From Labrys sp. WJW (GTDB lineage: Bacteria > Pseudomonadota > Alphaproteobacteria > Rhizobiales > Labraceae): a stretch of DNA of 64,000 nucleotides. Where the stretch lies: positions 1-64,000 of the forward strand of contig NZ_LYXZ01000038.1 of the NCBI RefSeq assembly GCF_001676615.1, read 5' to 3'. The notes under the pieces are model-generated. The model saw only the letters and a list, made by a program, of their open reading frames with translations. It did not search any database and was not told where the DNA came from. Positions within the stretch are counted from its first letter, which is position 1. Each line of letters begins with the position of its first letter. Shown piece after piece: positions 53,213 to 61,826 of this stretch. Made by a program: the position numbers and the translations under genes.

Positions 53213-53866
53213 TCAGCCACGCATGCGCCTTGCCCTGACCGGCCGGCGGATGGCCCGGACCTTTCCGCTTTCGCCGCCACCGCAGAAGAAACGGTCACCT
53301 CCATCGGCTTCGAGCCCGGAGACGACCAGGCCAGCCGGCATCTCGATGCTGTCGAGGACCTTGCCGGTGGTCGGATCGACATGCCGCAATTCGCTCTGGT
53401 CATTTTCCCAGGTGGCGTGCCAGAGCTCTCCGTCGACCCAGGTCACGCCGGTGACGAAACGATTGGATTCGATGGTGCGTAGCGTGGCGCCGGTCTCGGG
53501 ATCGATCTGGTGAATCTTGCGGTCCTGATATTGGCCGACCCAGAGGGCGCCTTCGGCCCAGGCCAGGCCTGAATCCTTGCCGCTGCCGGGCGCCGGAATG
53601 GTGGCGAGCACCGTGCCGGTGGCTGGATCTATCTTCTGGATACGATCCTCCGCGATCTGGAACAGATGTCGGCCGTCGAAGGCGGTGCCGGCATGCGCAG
53701 GGACGTCGAGAGCCTTCACCGTATTGCCGCTGTCGGGATCGAGCGCGTTCAGCTTGTCGCCCGAGGCAAACCAGACGTTCTCGCCATCGAAGCTGACCCC
53801 GTGCACGGCTTCGACGCCAGCGAAGGGGCCATATTCGCGAAGGATTTCTGCTGGTGTCCGTTTCAT
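53213..53866 (-). CDS. beta-propeller protein (NHL/Vgb-like repeats)
   Basis: A 217-residue protein made of about five repeats with the pattern LWVGQYQDRKIHQIDPETGA, HLFQIAEDRIQKIDPATGTV, LWHATWENDQSELRHVDPTTGKV; each repeat is one propeller blade ending IDPxTG. No signal peptide is seen, so it is probably cytoplasmic. Relatives include glutamine-cyclotransferase-like and streptogramin-lyase-like propellers, but no catalytic residues can be named. It starts 16 bases after the helix-turn-helix gene and is cotranscribed with it. Confidence 0.8.
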   Translation of the reverse strand: MKRTPAEILREYGPFAGVEAVHGVSFDGENVWFASGDKLNALDPDSGNTVKALDVPAHAGTAFDGRHLFQIAEDRIQKIDPATGTVLATIPAPGSGKDSGLAWAEGALWVGQYQDRKIHQIDPETGATLRTIESNRFVTGVTWVDGELWHATWENDQSELRHVDPTTGKVLDSIEMPAGLVVSGLEADGGDRFFCGGGESGKVRAIRRPVRARRMRG

Positions 53867-53882
53867 ACGGCCGATCCTAGCT

Positions 53883-55097
53883 TCATGGCAGTGGCGCCGG
53901 GAGTAACAAGGTTGTCGCGAAACTGGGCACTGGCGGCGTCACCCAGCGGCGCGCCCTCCCTCGGCCGAAGAACTGCACTTTGGCGGCCAGGGCGAGTTCG
54001 TCGAGGGCACGCTGCACGGTACGCTGGCTGGCTCCGAGTGCAAGCGCCAGGGCCGAACTGGACCAGGCTTCGCCATCGGAGAGAAATGCCAACACCGCCG
54101 CATGTTTTTCTTCCACCGGCCGGGCCAATACCAGGACCTCGGCGGTGTGACTCGGCGCCAGCTCGAAGCCGCGCTTGGTTGCGTTGACGGCGGCCAGTCC
54201 CCGCAGGGTCGTGCGCAGGCGGCCGATCTCGACCCGCAAGCGGGCGCGATGAGATTCATCGGCCGACTTCGCACCGAAGGCGCGCGCCACCAGCTCGTCA
54301 CGTGTCACATCGCGGGGCCAGGCCTCACCGAGGGCCCGGGCGAGGGCAAACAACACCGGCCGCCGGGCAAGCGAAGTCGTCTTGTCGGCATTGCGCACGA
54401 TATGGCGGCAGGCGTCGATCATGAAAGCTTTCGATGTCTGCAAAGCCTCGACTTCATCGAGCAGAACCGGGCGTTCGCCGCCGGCCGTGATCAGGCGGGC
54501 GGCCGGCGTATCCAGGATCAGCGTGGCGCTTTCGACTTCCGCTGCCAGCGCAGGAATTCCGGCCTGACGTGCGGTGAGTTCCGCCCGCGCCAGCGCCGTA
54601 CGGGCCTGTCGGGTCCTGAGCCGGCGCATCGCAATGCCGGCAACCACCAGATCATGCACCGTCCTCAGGGCCGGCGGCAGCGGCGCAGGAGCGAAATTGG
54701 CAAGTTCGGCCTCGGCGGCGTCAAGGCGTCCGATCAGCAGCAGGCGCCGGGCTTCGAGATATCTGGCATGGGCGGCATTCACCCGGTCGCCATGCTGCTC
54801 CAGCGTCATGCGTGCAGCATGAAGGGCCTTGGCAGGCCAGCCGAGGTCGCGCGAGACGAAGGCGATCTCGGCCTCGGCGACGATGCATCTTGCGCGCGCC
54901 ACGGCCTGCCTGGCGCCGAAGGCGCGCGCGGCGTTCCGGATCAGGGTTCGCGCACGGTCGAGATCGCCGAGCTGCGCCATCGCGATGCCACGCAGGGCCA
55001 ATGCGGGCGCATCGTCACGCAGGGCAACCCGGTTCAGGGCGCCAAGGGGGTCGCCGGCAGCCAGCGCACGGGCCGCGGCCGTTATCAGCGAGTCCAT
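53883..55097 (-). CDS. winged-helix/TPR-like regulatory protein
   Basis: A 404-residue protein. The first ~210 residues are Ala/Leu/Arg-rich helical repeats resembling tetratricopeptides (AMAQLGDLDRARTLIRNAAR); the next part (about 240-310) resembles an OmpR/SARP-type winged helix (TRDELVARAFGAKSADESHR, LRVEIGRLRTTLRGLA); the C-terminal part has a second helix-turn-helix (SSSALALALGASQRTVQRAL). Probably a transcription factor paired with the propeller protein 16 bases downstream. High-GC coding bias is strong. The signal and targets are unknown. Confidence 0.78.
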   Translation of the reverse strand: MDSLITAAARALAAGDPLGALNRVALRDDAPALALRGIAMAQLGDLDRARTLIRNAARAFGARQAVARARCIVAEAEIAFVSRDLGWPAKALHAARMTLEQHGDRVNAAHARYLEARRLLLIGRLDAAEAELANFAPAPLPPALRTVHDLVVAGIAMRRLRTRQARTALARAELTARQAGIPALAAEVESATLILDTPAARLITAGGERPVLLDEVEALQTSKAFMIDACRHIVRNADKTTSLARRPVLFALARALGEAWPRDVTRDELVARAFGAKSADESHRARLRVEIGRLRTTLRGLAAVNATKRGFELAPSHTAEVLVLARPVEEKHAAVLAFLSDGEAWSSSALALALGASQRTVQRALDELALAAKVQFFGRGRARRWVTPPVPSFATTLLLPAPLP

Positions 55098-55435
55098 TCG
55101 AATCCCGCCAAACTCGTCACTCCCACCATCCGATAGTCCCGAACTACCACGAAATACCAGATCGTATCGAGAACGCTGTGAGTGCCGCCGTGAGCCTCAT
55201 TACTGGATGGCGCATCGCATGCCGGGCGATCGGCGCCGGCGGCCCTTCCGAACCGCCTGCAACCGGGGACTCATTTCAGCCTGAATGTCGCCGGCCTGAT
55301 CGCGATCCTGCTGGTGAGCAGCCTGATGGATCTGCGCAATATGGCGGCCGTCACGGCGTGCATCACCGTCCGAACGCCTCGCATCAAAGGACCCGCATCC
55401 GGATGCTCGTACCGGAGCTTTCAGGCTCGCATGTT
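55098..55435. other. 338-base gap with a possible decayed gene fragment
   Basis: Contains the promoter region of the winged-helix/TPR gene and the plus-strand fragment listed at 55275-55376. No intact gene recognised. Confidence 0.45.
55275..55376 (+). pseudogene. possible remnant of a DUF2182-like membrane protein
   Basis: The frame reads FSLNVAGLIAILLVSSLMDL then RNMAAVTACITV, a hydrophobic pattern resembling the C-terminal helices of DUF2182 proteins (MNLxxMAxVTxL). It has no start, and the frame soon turns into unrelated sequence. Could be chance. Confidence 0.25.
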
Positions 55436-55729
<294 letters not shown>

Positions 55730-55848
55730 TCATGGTTCCCGCCGGCCCTGCAAAGCCGGCCCGACAGCTTTGCTCCACTTCGTCGCAGGCAAGAAACCTT
55801 TCCTGTCCGCCGCCGTTTCGCCCTCGACAAACATCGAGGTGCCGATCC

Positions 55849-56325
55849 ATGCAAGCCTATGACGTGCGCGCTCTTTTTTCACTCGCCGATAGGGCCAGTC
55901 GGCTGGATGGCAGCGCTTCCTGGCTCGATCGCGATATTTGCCTGAGCCTTCGCTATCTCAATGGCCGCATGTTCGCCGATTGGCTGGTCGTCCTGCCCGA
56001 CCATCGCCTGTCGTCCGCCGATGGCTCGCATTGTAGCGAGCCTGACGCGCTCACGGCCTCCATCGATGCCGTCGAGAAGCTTCGGCGTTGTCTGCTGCCC
56101 AAGAGCAGCCTGAACGTCAGTACGCTCGATGGCCATGCGGAGCGGGTTCAATGTCAGGTACGATTGGGCTTCGGTACACGTGAAACCGGCAGAGCGATCG
56201 TCGCCAATTCCGAACCTTGCGCCCGGCTGGCGGCTCTCCTTCATGCCTTCGCCGTTTCGACCCTAGGCTGGCCGGATCCTGCAAGCGAGCCAGCCAGGCT
56301 GCGCTTTGCCCTGGTCGACAAATGA
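55849..56325 (+). CDS. hypothetical protein (158 aa)
   Basis: Soluble protein beginning MQAYDVRALFSLADRASRLD; the ATG at 55849 follows GAGGTG. It contains a strand-helix pattern with WLVVLPDHRLSSADGSHCSE and a late TLGWPDPASEPARLRFAL. No domain recognised. Upstream frame to 55636 overlaps the small gene on the other strand and is unlikely to be coding. Confidence 0.6.
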   Translation: MQAYDVRALFSLADRASRLDGSASWLDRDICLSLRYLNGRMFADWLVVLPDHRLSSADGSHCSEPDALTASIDAVEKLRRCLLPKSSLNVSTLDGHAERVQCQVRLGFGTRETGRAIVANSEPCARLAALLHAFAVSTLGWPDPASEPARLRFALVDK

Positions 56326-56386
56326 GCGCGCCCGACCGGAAATCGCTGCATGACGCCGTGTCGGCGCCTGCTCGATAGGTAGAAGG

Positions 56387-56722
56387 CTAGCGTCGCTCAT
56401 TCCCGAGCAAGGTCGCACCGACGACGAGCCCAATGACAAATCCGACAATACCGGCCGAGGACAATATCGTCGCGGCCGTGCCGGGATGTTCCCTCGCCGC
56501 ATCGGTCACGGCATGCGCCTGCTCGCGGGCCTGCTGGAAGGAGGCTCTCGTCTGTCCCCTGGCCCGATCCACGGCTTCGGAAGCCGCTTCACGTGTGCGT
56601 TCCAAGGTCTCGGCACCGCGATCCGCGATGGATTTGCCAAGTGCGCTGATTTCCTTGCGGAGATCGGCAATCTGCTTTTCCAGTTCCTTGCGCATATCGT
56701 CCGGGGAGATCGAGTCGGCCAT
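56387..56722 (-). CDS. DUF883/ElaB-YqjD-like membrane-anchored protein (111 aa)
   Basis: An amphipathic coiled coil (MRKELEKQIADLRKEISAL, ERTREAASEAVDRARGQTRA) is followed by a C-terminal membrane anchor (AATILSSAGIVGFVIGLVVG). This is the layout of ElaB/YqjD proteins, which bind ribosomes at the inner membrane in stationary phase. ATG at 56722 is used, with GGAG seven bases upstream; the ATG at 56725 is adjacent. A terminator separates it from the LuxR gene. Confidence 0.85.
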   Translation of the reverse strand: MADSISPDDMRKELEKQIADLRKEISALGKSIADRGAETLERTREAASEAVDRARGQTRASFQQAREQAHAVTDAAREHPGTAATILSSAGIVGFVIGLVVGATLLGNERR

Positions 56723-56828
56723 CATGTTCTCCGTTCTGGTGATCCGTGACGGTGATGGTGAATACCTGCACCGCCCTTGGCCATAACGCCCGATCAGGCG
56801 CCATGTTCCCGGCATGCCACCAGCATAC

Positions 56829-56853
56829 GAAAAAGGCTCCCATTGGGAGCCTT
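56829..56853 (-). terminator. rho-independent terminator of the LuxR-type gene
   Basis: Read on the minus strand, a 9-bp perfect stem (AAGGCTCCC/GGGAGCCTT) with a 3-base loop is followed by TTTTT (56834-56830). It lies 62 bases after the stop at 56915. Confidence 0.88.
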
Positions 56854-56914
56854 GACGTCTTGCTGCGCATTTACCCAGGCACGAACGCGTTTCGCTCGAG
56901 CGCAAGCCTAGCGC

Positions 56915-57679
56915 TTAGTTGAACAAATCCTTGGTCAGGATCGCCACTTCCGTGCGGTTGCGCGCCTTGATCTTGCGCATGATGTTGCGGATGTGGATCT
57001 TCACCGTGCTCTCGCTCATCTCGAGCTTGAAGGCGATGATCTTGTTGGACTCGCCGCGGCGCAAACGGTCGATGACGTCGATCTGCCGCTGGGTGAGGGC
57101 CTGGCCGAGTGGCCCCTTGTCCGCAGCCGGCATGGGCGCGGCCTGCGCCGCCAGGAGGCTGCTGACAGGGACAAACTTCTCGCCTGCCTGAACCAGGCGA
57201 ATGGCGGCGGCCACCATGTCCAGATTGAAGGTCATGCCGACGAAACCCTGGGCTCCCTGTTCGAGGCTGCGGCGCACCAGAACGGGGTCCTCGACATCGG
57301 AGAGCACGATGATCTGGCTGTCGGGAGCCTTGGCCTGCAATCGGGCGATATCGTCGCAAATGACGCGTTCCGTCGCACCGTCCCCGGTCGCGCACAGCAA
57401 TATCGTTACCGGAGCGGCAAGGTCTGCCGGACGCCATTCGTCGACCGATGCATAGCCGCTCGTGCTGCAGTTCAATTCTGCTTCGGCCAGGCAACGCGCC
57501 AGGCAGTCACGGATCAGCGTTGCGGCGCTGATAATGAGGATCGGGGTCGTCGCGACCCGGGGTGTGACGATCGGACCGGCAATGGGTGTCGGCCGCATGA
57601 CTTCATTGCGCAGTCTTGGCAGACGGTCGAAGTCGACGCTCCTATAGGCGTCGGAAAGCACGGCAGCACCCATTACCAT
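56915..57679 (-). CDS. LuxR-type regulator with degenerate receiver domain (paralogue)
   Basis: A 254-residue protein: receiver-like domain (about 45-165) and LuxR helix-turn-helix (LTQRQIDVIDRLRRGESNKI, STVKIHIRNIMRKIKARNRT). The strand-1 acidic pair is replaced (PILIISAATLIR) and the strand-3 aspartate is lost (ILLCATGDGATE), as in the gene at 19216-20004. It is divergent from a DUF1236 gene with a TGACACAT palindrome between. It ends in a strong terminator. Signal input is probably by protein contact or ligand rather than phosphorylation. Confidence 0.87.
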   Translation of the reverse strand: MVMGAAVLSDAYRSVDFDRLPRLRNEVMRPTPIAGPIVTPRVATTPILIISAATLIRDCLARCLAEAELNCSTSGYASVDEWRPADLAAPVTILLCATGDGATERVICDDIARLQAKAPDSQIIVLSDVEDPVLVRRSLEQGAQGFVGMTFNLDMVAAAIRLVQAGEKFVPVSSLLAAQAAPMPAADKGPLGQALTQRQIDVIDRLRRGESNKIIAFKLEMSESTVKIHIRNIMRKIKARNRTEVAILTKDLFN

Positions 57680-58106
57680 ATTACCTTAAAACAGACTGCC
57701 GCTATCCAGCAGATCTCCAAACTTCATGGAGCCTTAGGGATAATTTCATGCCGCGGATGTGCGATTTTGCACATACAGCGCGGACAGGTCATCCGCCGCA
57801 ATGGCGAATCCGGCTACGCGCACCACACTCTGAGACGGCATCGGCGGACTTCTGCGGCCGCAAGGCACAGGGTGCGCTTCGATAAGAATTTTCTATCTAT
57901 ATAAATCAAAAAACTCAGAATTCAGTAGAATATTGAAGTGACACATATTTATCGAAAATGTGTCATCATTGAGAAATCAAAGATAATTTGAAGGCATATG
58001 CCGTAATTATTATTTTCATCGAAATTCTATGGGAACAATTTCAGCTATGGTCTGTTGTATCGCTCATATCTGGAGTGGATACACTCGGAAACCATGGAGA
58101 AAGGTC
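57680..58106. other. 427-base divergent regulatory region
   Basis: AT-rich from 57890 to 58030. It carries the palindrome at 57939-57965 and must hold the promoters of both flanking genes. No gene recognised. Confidence 0.5.
57939..57965. promoter_or_regulatory. 8-bp inverted repeat TGACACAT-11-ATGTGTCA
   Basis: Perfect arms at 57939-57946 and 57958-57965, about 142 bases before the DUF1236 start. The core GTGACAC is the same as in the MocR operator region at 51786-51825, which may be chance. Confidence 0.5.
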
Positions 58107-58526
58107 ATGACAAGCAGGTTGATGAACTTGATTGGCATATCTTTGGTGGCGCTCTGGCTGCCTGCTGCGGTCCAAGCGCAAGGCGTGATGGGCGGAGCCC
58201 AGGAAGGGGCCGAACGCGGCAATGACAATGCCGGCCCGATCGGCGGGATCGTCGGCGGTACGGTCGGCGCCGTGACAGGCGGCATCAACGGGTTGCTGGG
58301 AATCGAGCAGCGCCCCCGCTTCCGCAAATATGTGATTGAGCGGCATATTCCCTCCTATAGCTATGAGGAGCCCCTCAATGTGGGCGTCGTCCTGCCTGAG
58401 GAAGGCGTCGAATATTACGACGTGCCCGCTGACTATGGGGAAGTCCGCTACAAATATACGGTCATCAATGACGAGGTCGTATTGGTCGATCCCAGCACCC
58501 GCCGGATCGTGCAGATTGTAGAGTAG
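58107..58526 (+). CDS. DUF1236 domain protein, exported (139 aa)
   Basis: Signal peptide (MTSRLMNLIGISLVALWLPA ... QA), a glycine-rich stretch (GGIVGGTVGAVTGGINGLLG), then the DUF1236 core PRFRKYVIERHIPSYSYEEP, GVVLPEEGVEYYDVPADYG and a C-terminal VLVDPSTRRIVQIVE. DUF1236 proteins are periplasmic and of unknown role, widespread in Hyphomicrobiales. ATG at 58107 follows AAAGGTC; the open frame to 58029 is before the signal peptide. Confidence 0.88.
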   Translation: MTSRLMNLIGISLVALWLPAAVQAQGVMGGAQEGAERGNDNAGPIGGIVGGTVGAVTGGINGLLGIEQRPRFRKYVIERHIPSYSYEEPLNVGVVLPEEGVEYYDVPADYGEVRYKYTVINDEVVLVDPSTRRIVQIVE

Positions 58527-58971
58527 CGTCCGGACCTGCGAGTGGCTCGGTCACTTCGACCACCTTTGGAACAGACCGCGAGATCTTCCGGCTGCTGCAG
58601 ATGCAGGGGTCGGAAGACCTCGATGTCTGCCCAAGGCACGGGTGGGAGCGGGTTTCGCATCATGTCCAAAAAAGCAGGCCAGATTGATAAAGCATCGATT
58701 TATGAATAGTACATATCATGTTGATATATATACATTTTTTGAAAACATGAGGAAAGATTCGTTCCTGCTCGGATGAAGAAACGTCTTGCCCAGTGGCACA
58801 TGAGCCCGCCAGCTGGGCCGACTTATCGCCGCGGGATCATGCTCATCCTTAACTTCAGCAAGCTGGCCATCAGCCAATAGAAACGACACCCGCCGGCCAC
58901 AGCGCGCGACCACCATGCCTGCGGCGAAGGCCGCTGGTCGCGAGCCGTTCCCGTCATTTCTTCCGATCCCC
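58527..58971. other. 445-base non-coding gap
   Basis: Lies between the DUF1236 stop and the lactonase stop (convergent). AT-rich at 58680-58745. A 35-codon frame at 58773-58880 has no ribosome site and unconvincing composition. No clear terminator was seen. Confidence 0.45.
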
Positions 58972-59850
58972 TCACCCGCCGAAACGCGGTTCCGGAATGC
59001 CCCTGATGCCGAGATCGTGGATCGCGAACAGGCTGCCACGCAGCACGCCGTCGCCTGGGAAGCGGGGCAAGGGGGGCTTGGCCATCGAGGTCACGTAGAG
59101 CACGTCGAGATCGGGGCCGCCGAACATCACGCTGGTCACCTTCTTGACGGGCATCTCGATCACCCGGTCGACGGAGCCGTCGGGCCGGTAGCGCACCAGC
59201 TTGCCGTCGTAGACCAGGGCATTCCACAGGCAGCCTTCGGCGTCCACCGTGGAGCCGTCGGCCGCACCGCCGCCAGAGCCGTCGACCTTGGCGAAGGTTC
59301 GCTTGTTCGACACGCCGCCCGTATCCTGGTCGTAGTCATAGGCCGAGATCTCGCCGGACCAGGTGTCGGTGAAATAGAAGATGTTGCCGTCAGGGCTCCA
59401 GCATGGCCCGTTCGAGCAGATGATGCCGGAATCAAGCTTTGTCACTTTGAAATCCGTCGACAGACTGTAGAGCGCCCCGTTCGGCCCCTCCTCCATGGTG
59501 TCCATGGAGCCGGCGACGAAGCGGCCGCGCTTGTCGACCTTGCCGTCATTGATACGGTTTTTGGGCAGGTCAGGCTCAGGATCGTGGATGAGCTCGACGT
59601 CCCCGGTCTTGAAGTCGAGGAGATGGAAGCCGCGCGCCAGCGAGACGACGGCGCCCGAGCCGTCCTTGCGCAGTGCCATGGAGCCGATCTTCTGCGGCAC
59701 GTCCCAGGCCCGCACTTCCCGGCCGTCGGCCGTGGCGCGGAAGACGCGGCCGTCGAAGCTGTCGATCCAGTAGAGGCGCTGCTGGTCCACATCCCAGAGC
59801 GGCCCCTCCCCCAGGGTGGTCTTCACATCCAGCAAGACTTCGATGCGCAT
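58972..59850 (-). CDS. SMP-30/gluconolactonase-family lactonase
   Basis: A 292-residue six-bladed propeller metal-dependent lactonase. Metal-ligand motifs: LGEGPLWDVDQQRLYWIDSF near the start, KNRINDGKVDKRGRFVAGSM and CSNGPCWSPDGNIFYFTDTW, and ADGSTVDAEGCLWNALVYDG. It hydrolyses sugar lactones to aldonates in the cytoplasm. ATG at 59850 follows GGAGAGGGA; the upstream ATG at 59919 overlaps the BKACE stop but lacks family sequence. It is the last gene of the sugar-acid operon. Confidence 0.93.
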   Translation of the reverse strand: MRIEVLLDVKTTLGEGPLWDVDQQRLYWIDSFDGRVFRATADGREVRAWDVPQKIGSMALRKDGSGAVVSLARGFHLLDFKTGDVELIHDPEPDLPKNRINDGKVDKRGRFVAGSMDTMEEGPNGALYSLSTDFKVTKLDSGIICSNGPCWSPDGNIFYFTDTWSGEISAYDYDQDTGGVSNKRTFAKVDGSGGGAADGSTVDAEGCLWNALVYDGKLVRYRPDGSVDRVIEMPVKKVTSVMFGGPDLDVLYVTSMAKPPLPRFPGDGVLRGSLFAIHDLGIRGIPEPRFGG

Positions 59851-59915
59851 GGTCGTTCCCTCTCCTTCAACCGTTTTGTCTTCAGCCTCGCGGCTGCCTG
59901 CCCCCGGGCGAGGGC

Positions 59916-60842
59916 TCAAAAATTCACGGCATGACCGCCCTTGAGGCCCAGCATTTCGCGGGCCTCGTCCGGCGTTGCCACGGAGAGGCCAAGCCCTTCG
60001 ATGATCTGGCGGACCCTCGCGACCTGTTCGGCATTGGAACGGGCGAGCACGCCGGGGCCATTCCAGAGCGAGTCCTCCAGCCCGACGCGGACATTGCCGC
60101 CCATCGCCGCCGCCATTGCCGCAATGTTGAACTGGTTGCGCCCGGCACCGAGAACCGACCAGCGATATTGGTCGCCGAACAGGCGATCAGCGGTGCGCTT
60201 CATGTGCAGCACGTCGTCGGGATGACCACCGATACCGCCCTGCAGGCCAAAGACGGTCTGGATGAAGAGCGGTGCCTTCACCAGGCCGCGATCGAAGAAA
60301 TATTTGAGATTGTAGAGATGCGCCGTGTCGTAGCATTCGAATTCGAAGCGGGTGTCGTTGCCGGCGCAGGTGGTCAGGATGTGCTCGATCTGTCCGAAGG
60401 TGTTGCGGAAGATGATGTCCTTGTTGGCCAGATAGGTGCGTTCCCACTCATGCTTGAGATCGGTGAAGCGATCGAGCATGCCGAACAGGCCGAAATTCAT
60501 GGAGCCGAGATTGAGCGAAGCGACTTCCGGCGCGAAGGTCGCCGCCGGCCGCACGCGCTCCTCGATGCTCATGGTCGGGGCACCGCCGGTGGTCAGGTTG
60601 ATGACGCAGTTCGAGCGCTGCTTGATCTGAGGCAGGAACCTGGCAAAGGCTTCAGGCGTCTGGTCGGGTTCGCCGGTGACGGGATTGCGGGCATGCAGGT
60701 GCACGATGGCCGCGCCGGCTTCGGCGGCACCCACCGCGGCATCGGCGATCTCTTCCGGCGTCACCGGCAGATGTGGCGACATCGACGGCGTATGGATGGC
60801 GCCGGTCACGGCGCAGGTGATGATGACTTTATTGCGGGCCAT
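59916..60842 (-). CDS. beta-keto acid cleavage enzyme (BKACE, DUF849)
   Basis: A 308-residue zinc-dependent TIM-barrel enzyme. The family reaction is beta-keto acid plus acetyl-CoA giving acetoacetate and a new acyl-CoA. Zinc histidines are in AAIVHLHARNPVTGEP; other landmarks are INLTTGGAPTMSIEERV and FGLQGGIGGHPDDVLHMKRT. The beta-keto acid is probably produced by the dehydrogenase 9 bases upstream. Relatives act on 3-keto-5-aminohexanoate, dehydrocarnitine and others; here sugar-related neighbours suggest a keto-aldonate. Confidence 0.93.
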   Translation of the reverse strand: MARNKVIITCAVTGAIHTPSMSPHLPVTPEEIADAAVGAAEAGAAIVHLHARNPVTGEPDQTPEAFARFLPQIKQRSNCVINLTTGGAPTMSIEERVRPAATFAPEVASLNLGSMNFGLFGMLDRFTDLKHEWERTYLANKDIIFRNTFGQIEHILTTCAGNDTRFEFECYDTAHLYNLKYFFDRGLVKAPLFIQTVFGLQGGIGGHPDDVLHMKRTADRLFGDQYRWSVLGAGRNQFNIAAMAAAMGGNVRVGLEDSLWNGPGVLARSNAEQVARVRQIIEGLGLSVATPDEAREMLGLKGGHAVNF

Positions 60843-60851
60843 GATGCCTTC

Positions 60852-61796
60852 TCACTTTCCGATATCCTTGGCGGCCTTGCGCTTGTGGGCAAGCAAGGCC
60901 ATCAGCCGGCGGTCACGCCACATCTGGCGTTCGCCGAGCTTGTCGCGCGGAAGCAGGGCACTGCGCTCGGCCTCCACCTGCTCCATGACGGGCCCCGCCC
61001 AGTCGACGCGGTGCTGCACCGACGGGAAGATGTTGGCGTAGATCCCCTGGTAGCGCTCGGCATAGTCGCGCACGCCGCCGGGGGCATTGAGATCGATCGT
61101 CTCGAACGGCCCCATGAAGGACCAGCGCAAGGCCAGCCCATCGCGCAGGCCGACATCGATGTCCTCGACGCTGGCGATATCGTCTGCAACCAGGCGGAAC
61201 GCCTCCTCCAGCAAAGCGCCCTGCAGGCGGTTCATGATGAAGCCATCGATCTCGCGCTTCATCACCAGAGGCGACTGGCCGCAACTGCGCATGAAGTCCG
61301 CCGCCTTGCCCATGGCCTCCTGCGAGGTCCAGGGCGAGGGACAGACCTCCACCGCCGGCACCAGATAGGGCGGATTGATCGGGTGGCAGACCAGGCCGCG
61401 CTGGCGGCCGGGAAGATGCTCCATGAAGGCGGACGGCAGGATTGCCGAGGTCGAGCTCGCCAGTACCGCCTTGGCAGGCGCCAGCCTGTCGAGATCGGTG
61501 AACAGAGTGCGCTTCAGCTCGACCTGTTCGGGCGCATTCTCCTGGACATGGTCGACGTCATCGAGGGCCGCGGCAAGATCGGCCTCGAGATGAATGCGTG
61601 CCTTGACCTCGGCTGGCTCTGAACCGCCCAGCAGGTCATTGGCGGCGAGATCCGGCAGCATCTCGCCGATGAAGGCCAAAGCCTTGGGCAAGGCATCGGC
61701 ATCCTTGTCCCAGAGCCTGACCTCGTGGCCGGCCCTGGCGAAGGTGATGGCCCAGGCGCGGCCGATGAATCCGGATCCGATGATGGCTGTCTTCAT
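60852..61796 (-). CDS. 3-hydroxyacyl-CoA dehydrogenase-family (L-gulonate 3-dehydrogenase / carnitine dehydrogenase-like)
   Basis: A 314-residue NAD-dependent dehydrogenase. Rossmann motif GSGFIGRAWAITFARAGHEV, catalytic-side SSTSAILPSAFMEHLPGRQR with the histidine in CHPINPPYLVPAVEV, and the C-terminal helical domain (GFIMNRLQGALLEEAFRLVA). The HPxNPPxLxPxVE form is that of lambda-crystallin/L-gulonate 3-dehydrogenase and L-carnitine dehydrogenase, which oxidise a 3-hydroxyl in free acids, not CoA esters. It precedes BKACE by 9 bases; together they would make and cleave a 3-keto acid. Confidence 0.92.
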   Translation of the reverse strand: MKTAIIGSGFIGRAWAITFARAGHEVRLWDKDADALPKALAFIGEMLPDLAANDLLGGSEPAEVKARIHLEADLAAALDDVDHVQENAPEQVELKRTLFTDLDRLAPAKAVLASSTSAILPSAFMEHLPGRQRGLVCHPINPPYLVPAVEVCPSPWTSQEAMGKAADFMRSCGQSPLVMKREIDGFIMNRLQGALLEEAFRLVADDIASVEDIDVGLRDGLALRWSFMGPFETIDLNAPGGVRDYAERYQGIYANIFPSVQHRVDWAGPVMEQVEAERSALLPRDKLGERQMWRDRRLMALLAHKRKAAKDIGK

Positions 61797-61826
61797 GGGG
61801 GTGTTCCCGACTGAAAGGGCGTTCGC

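Noticed and set aside
58773-58880. 35-codon plus-strand frame before the lactonase
   Set aside because: No ribosome site and no hydrophobic or conserved pattern.
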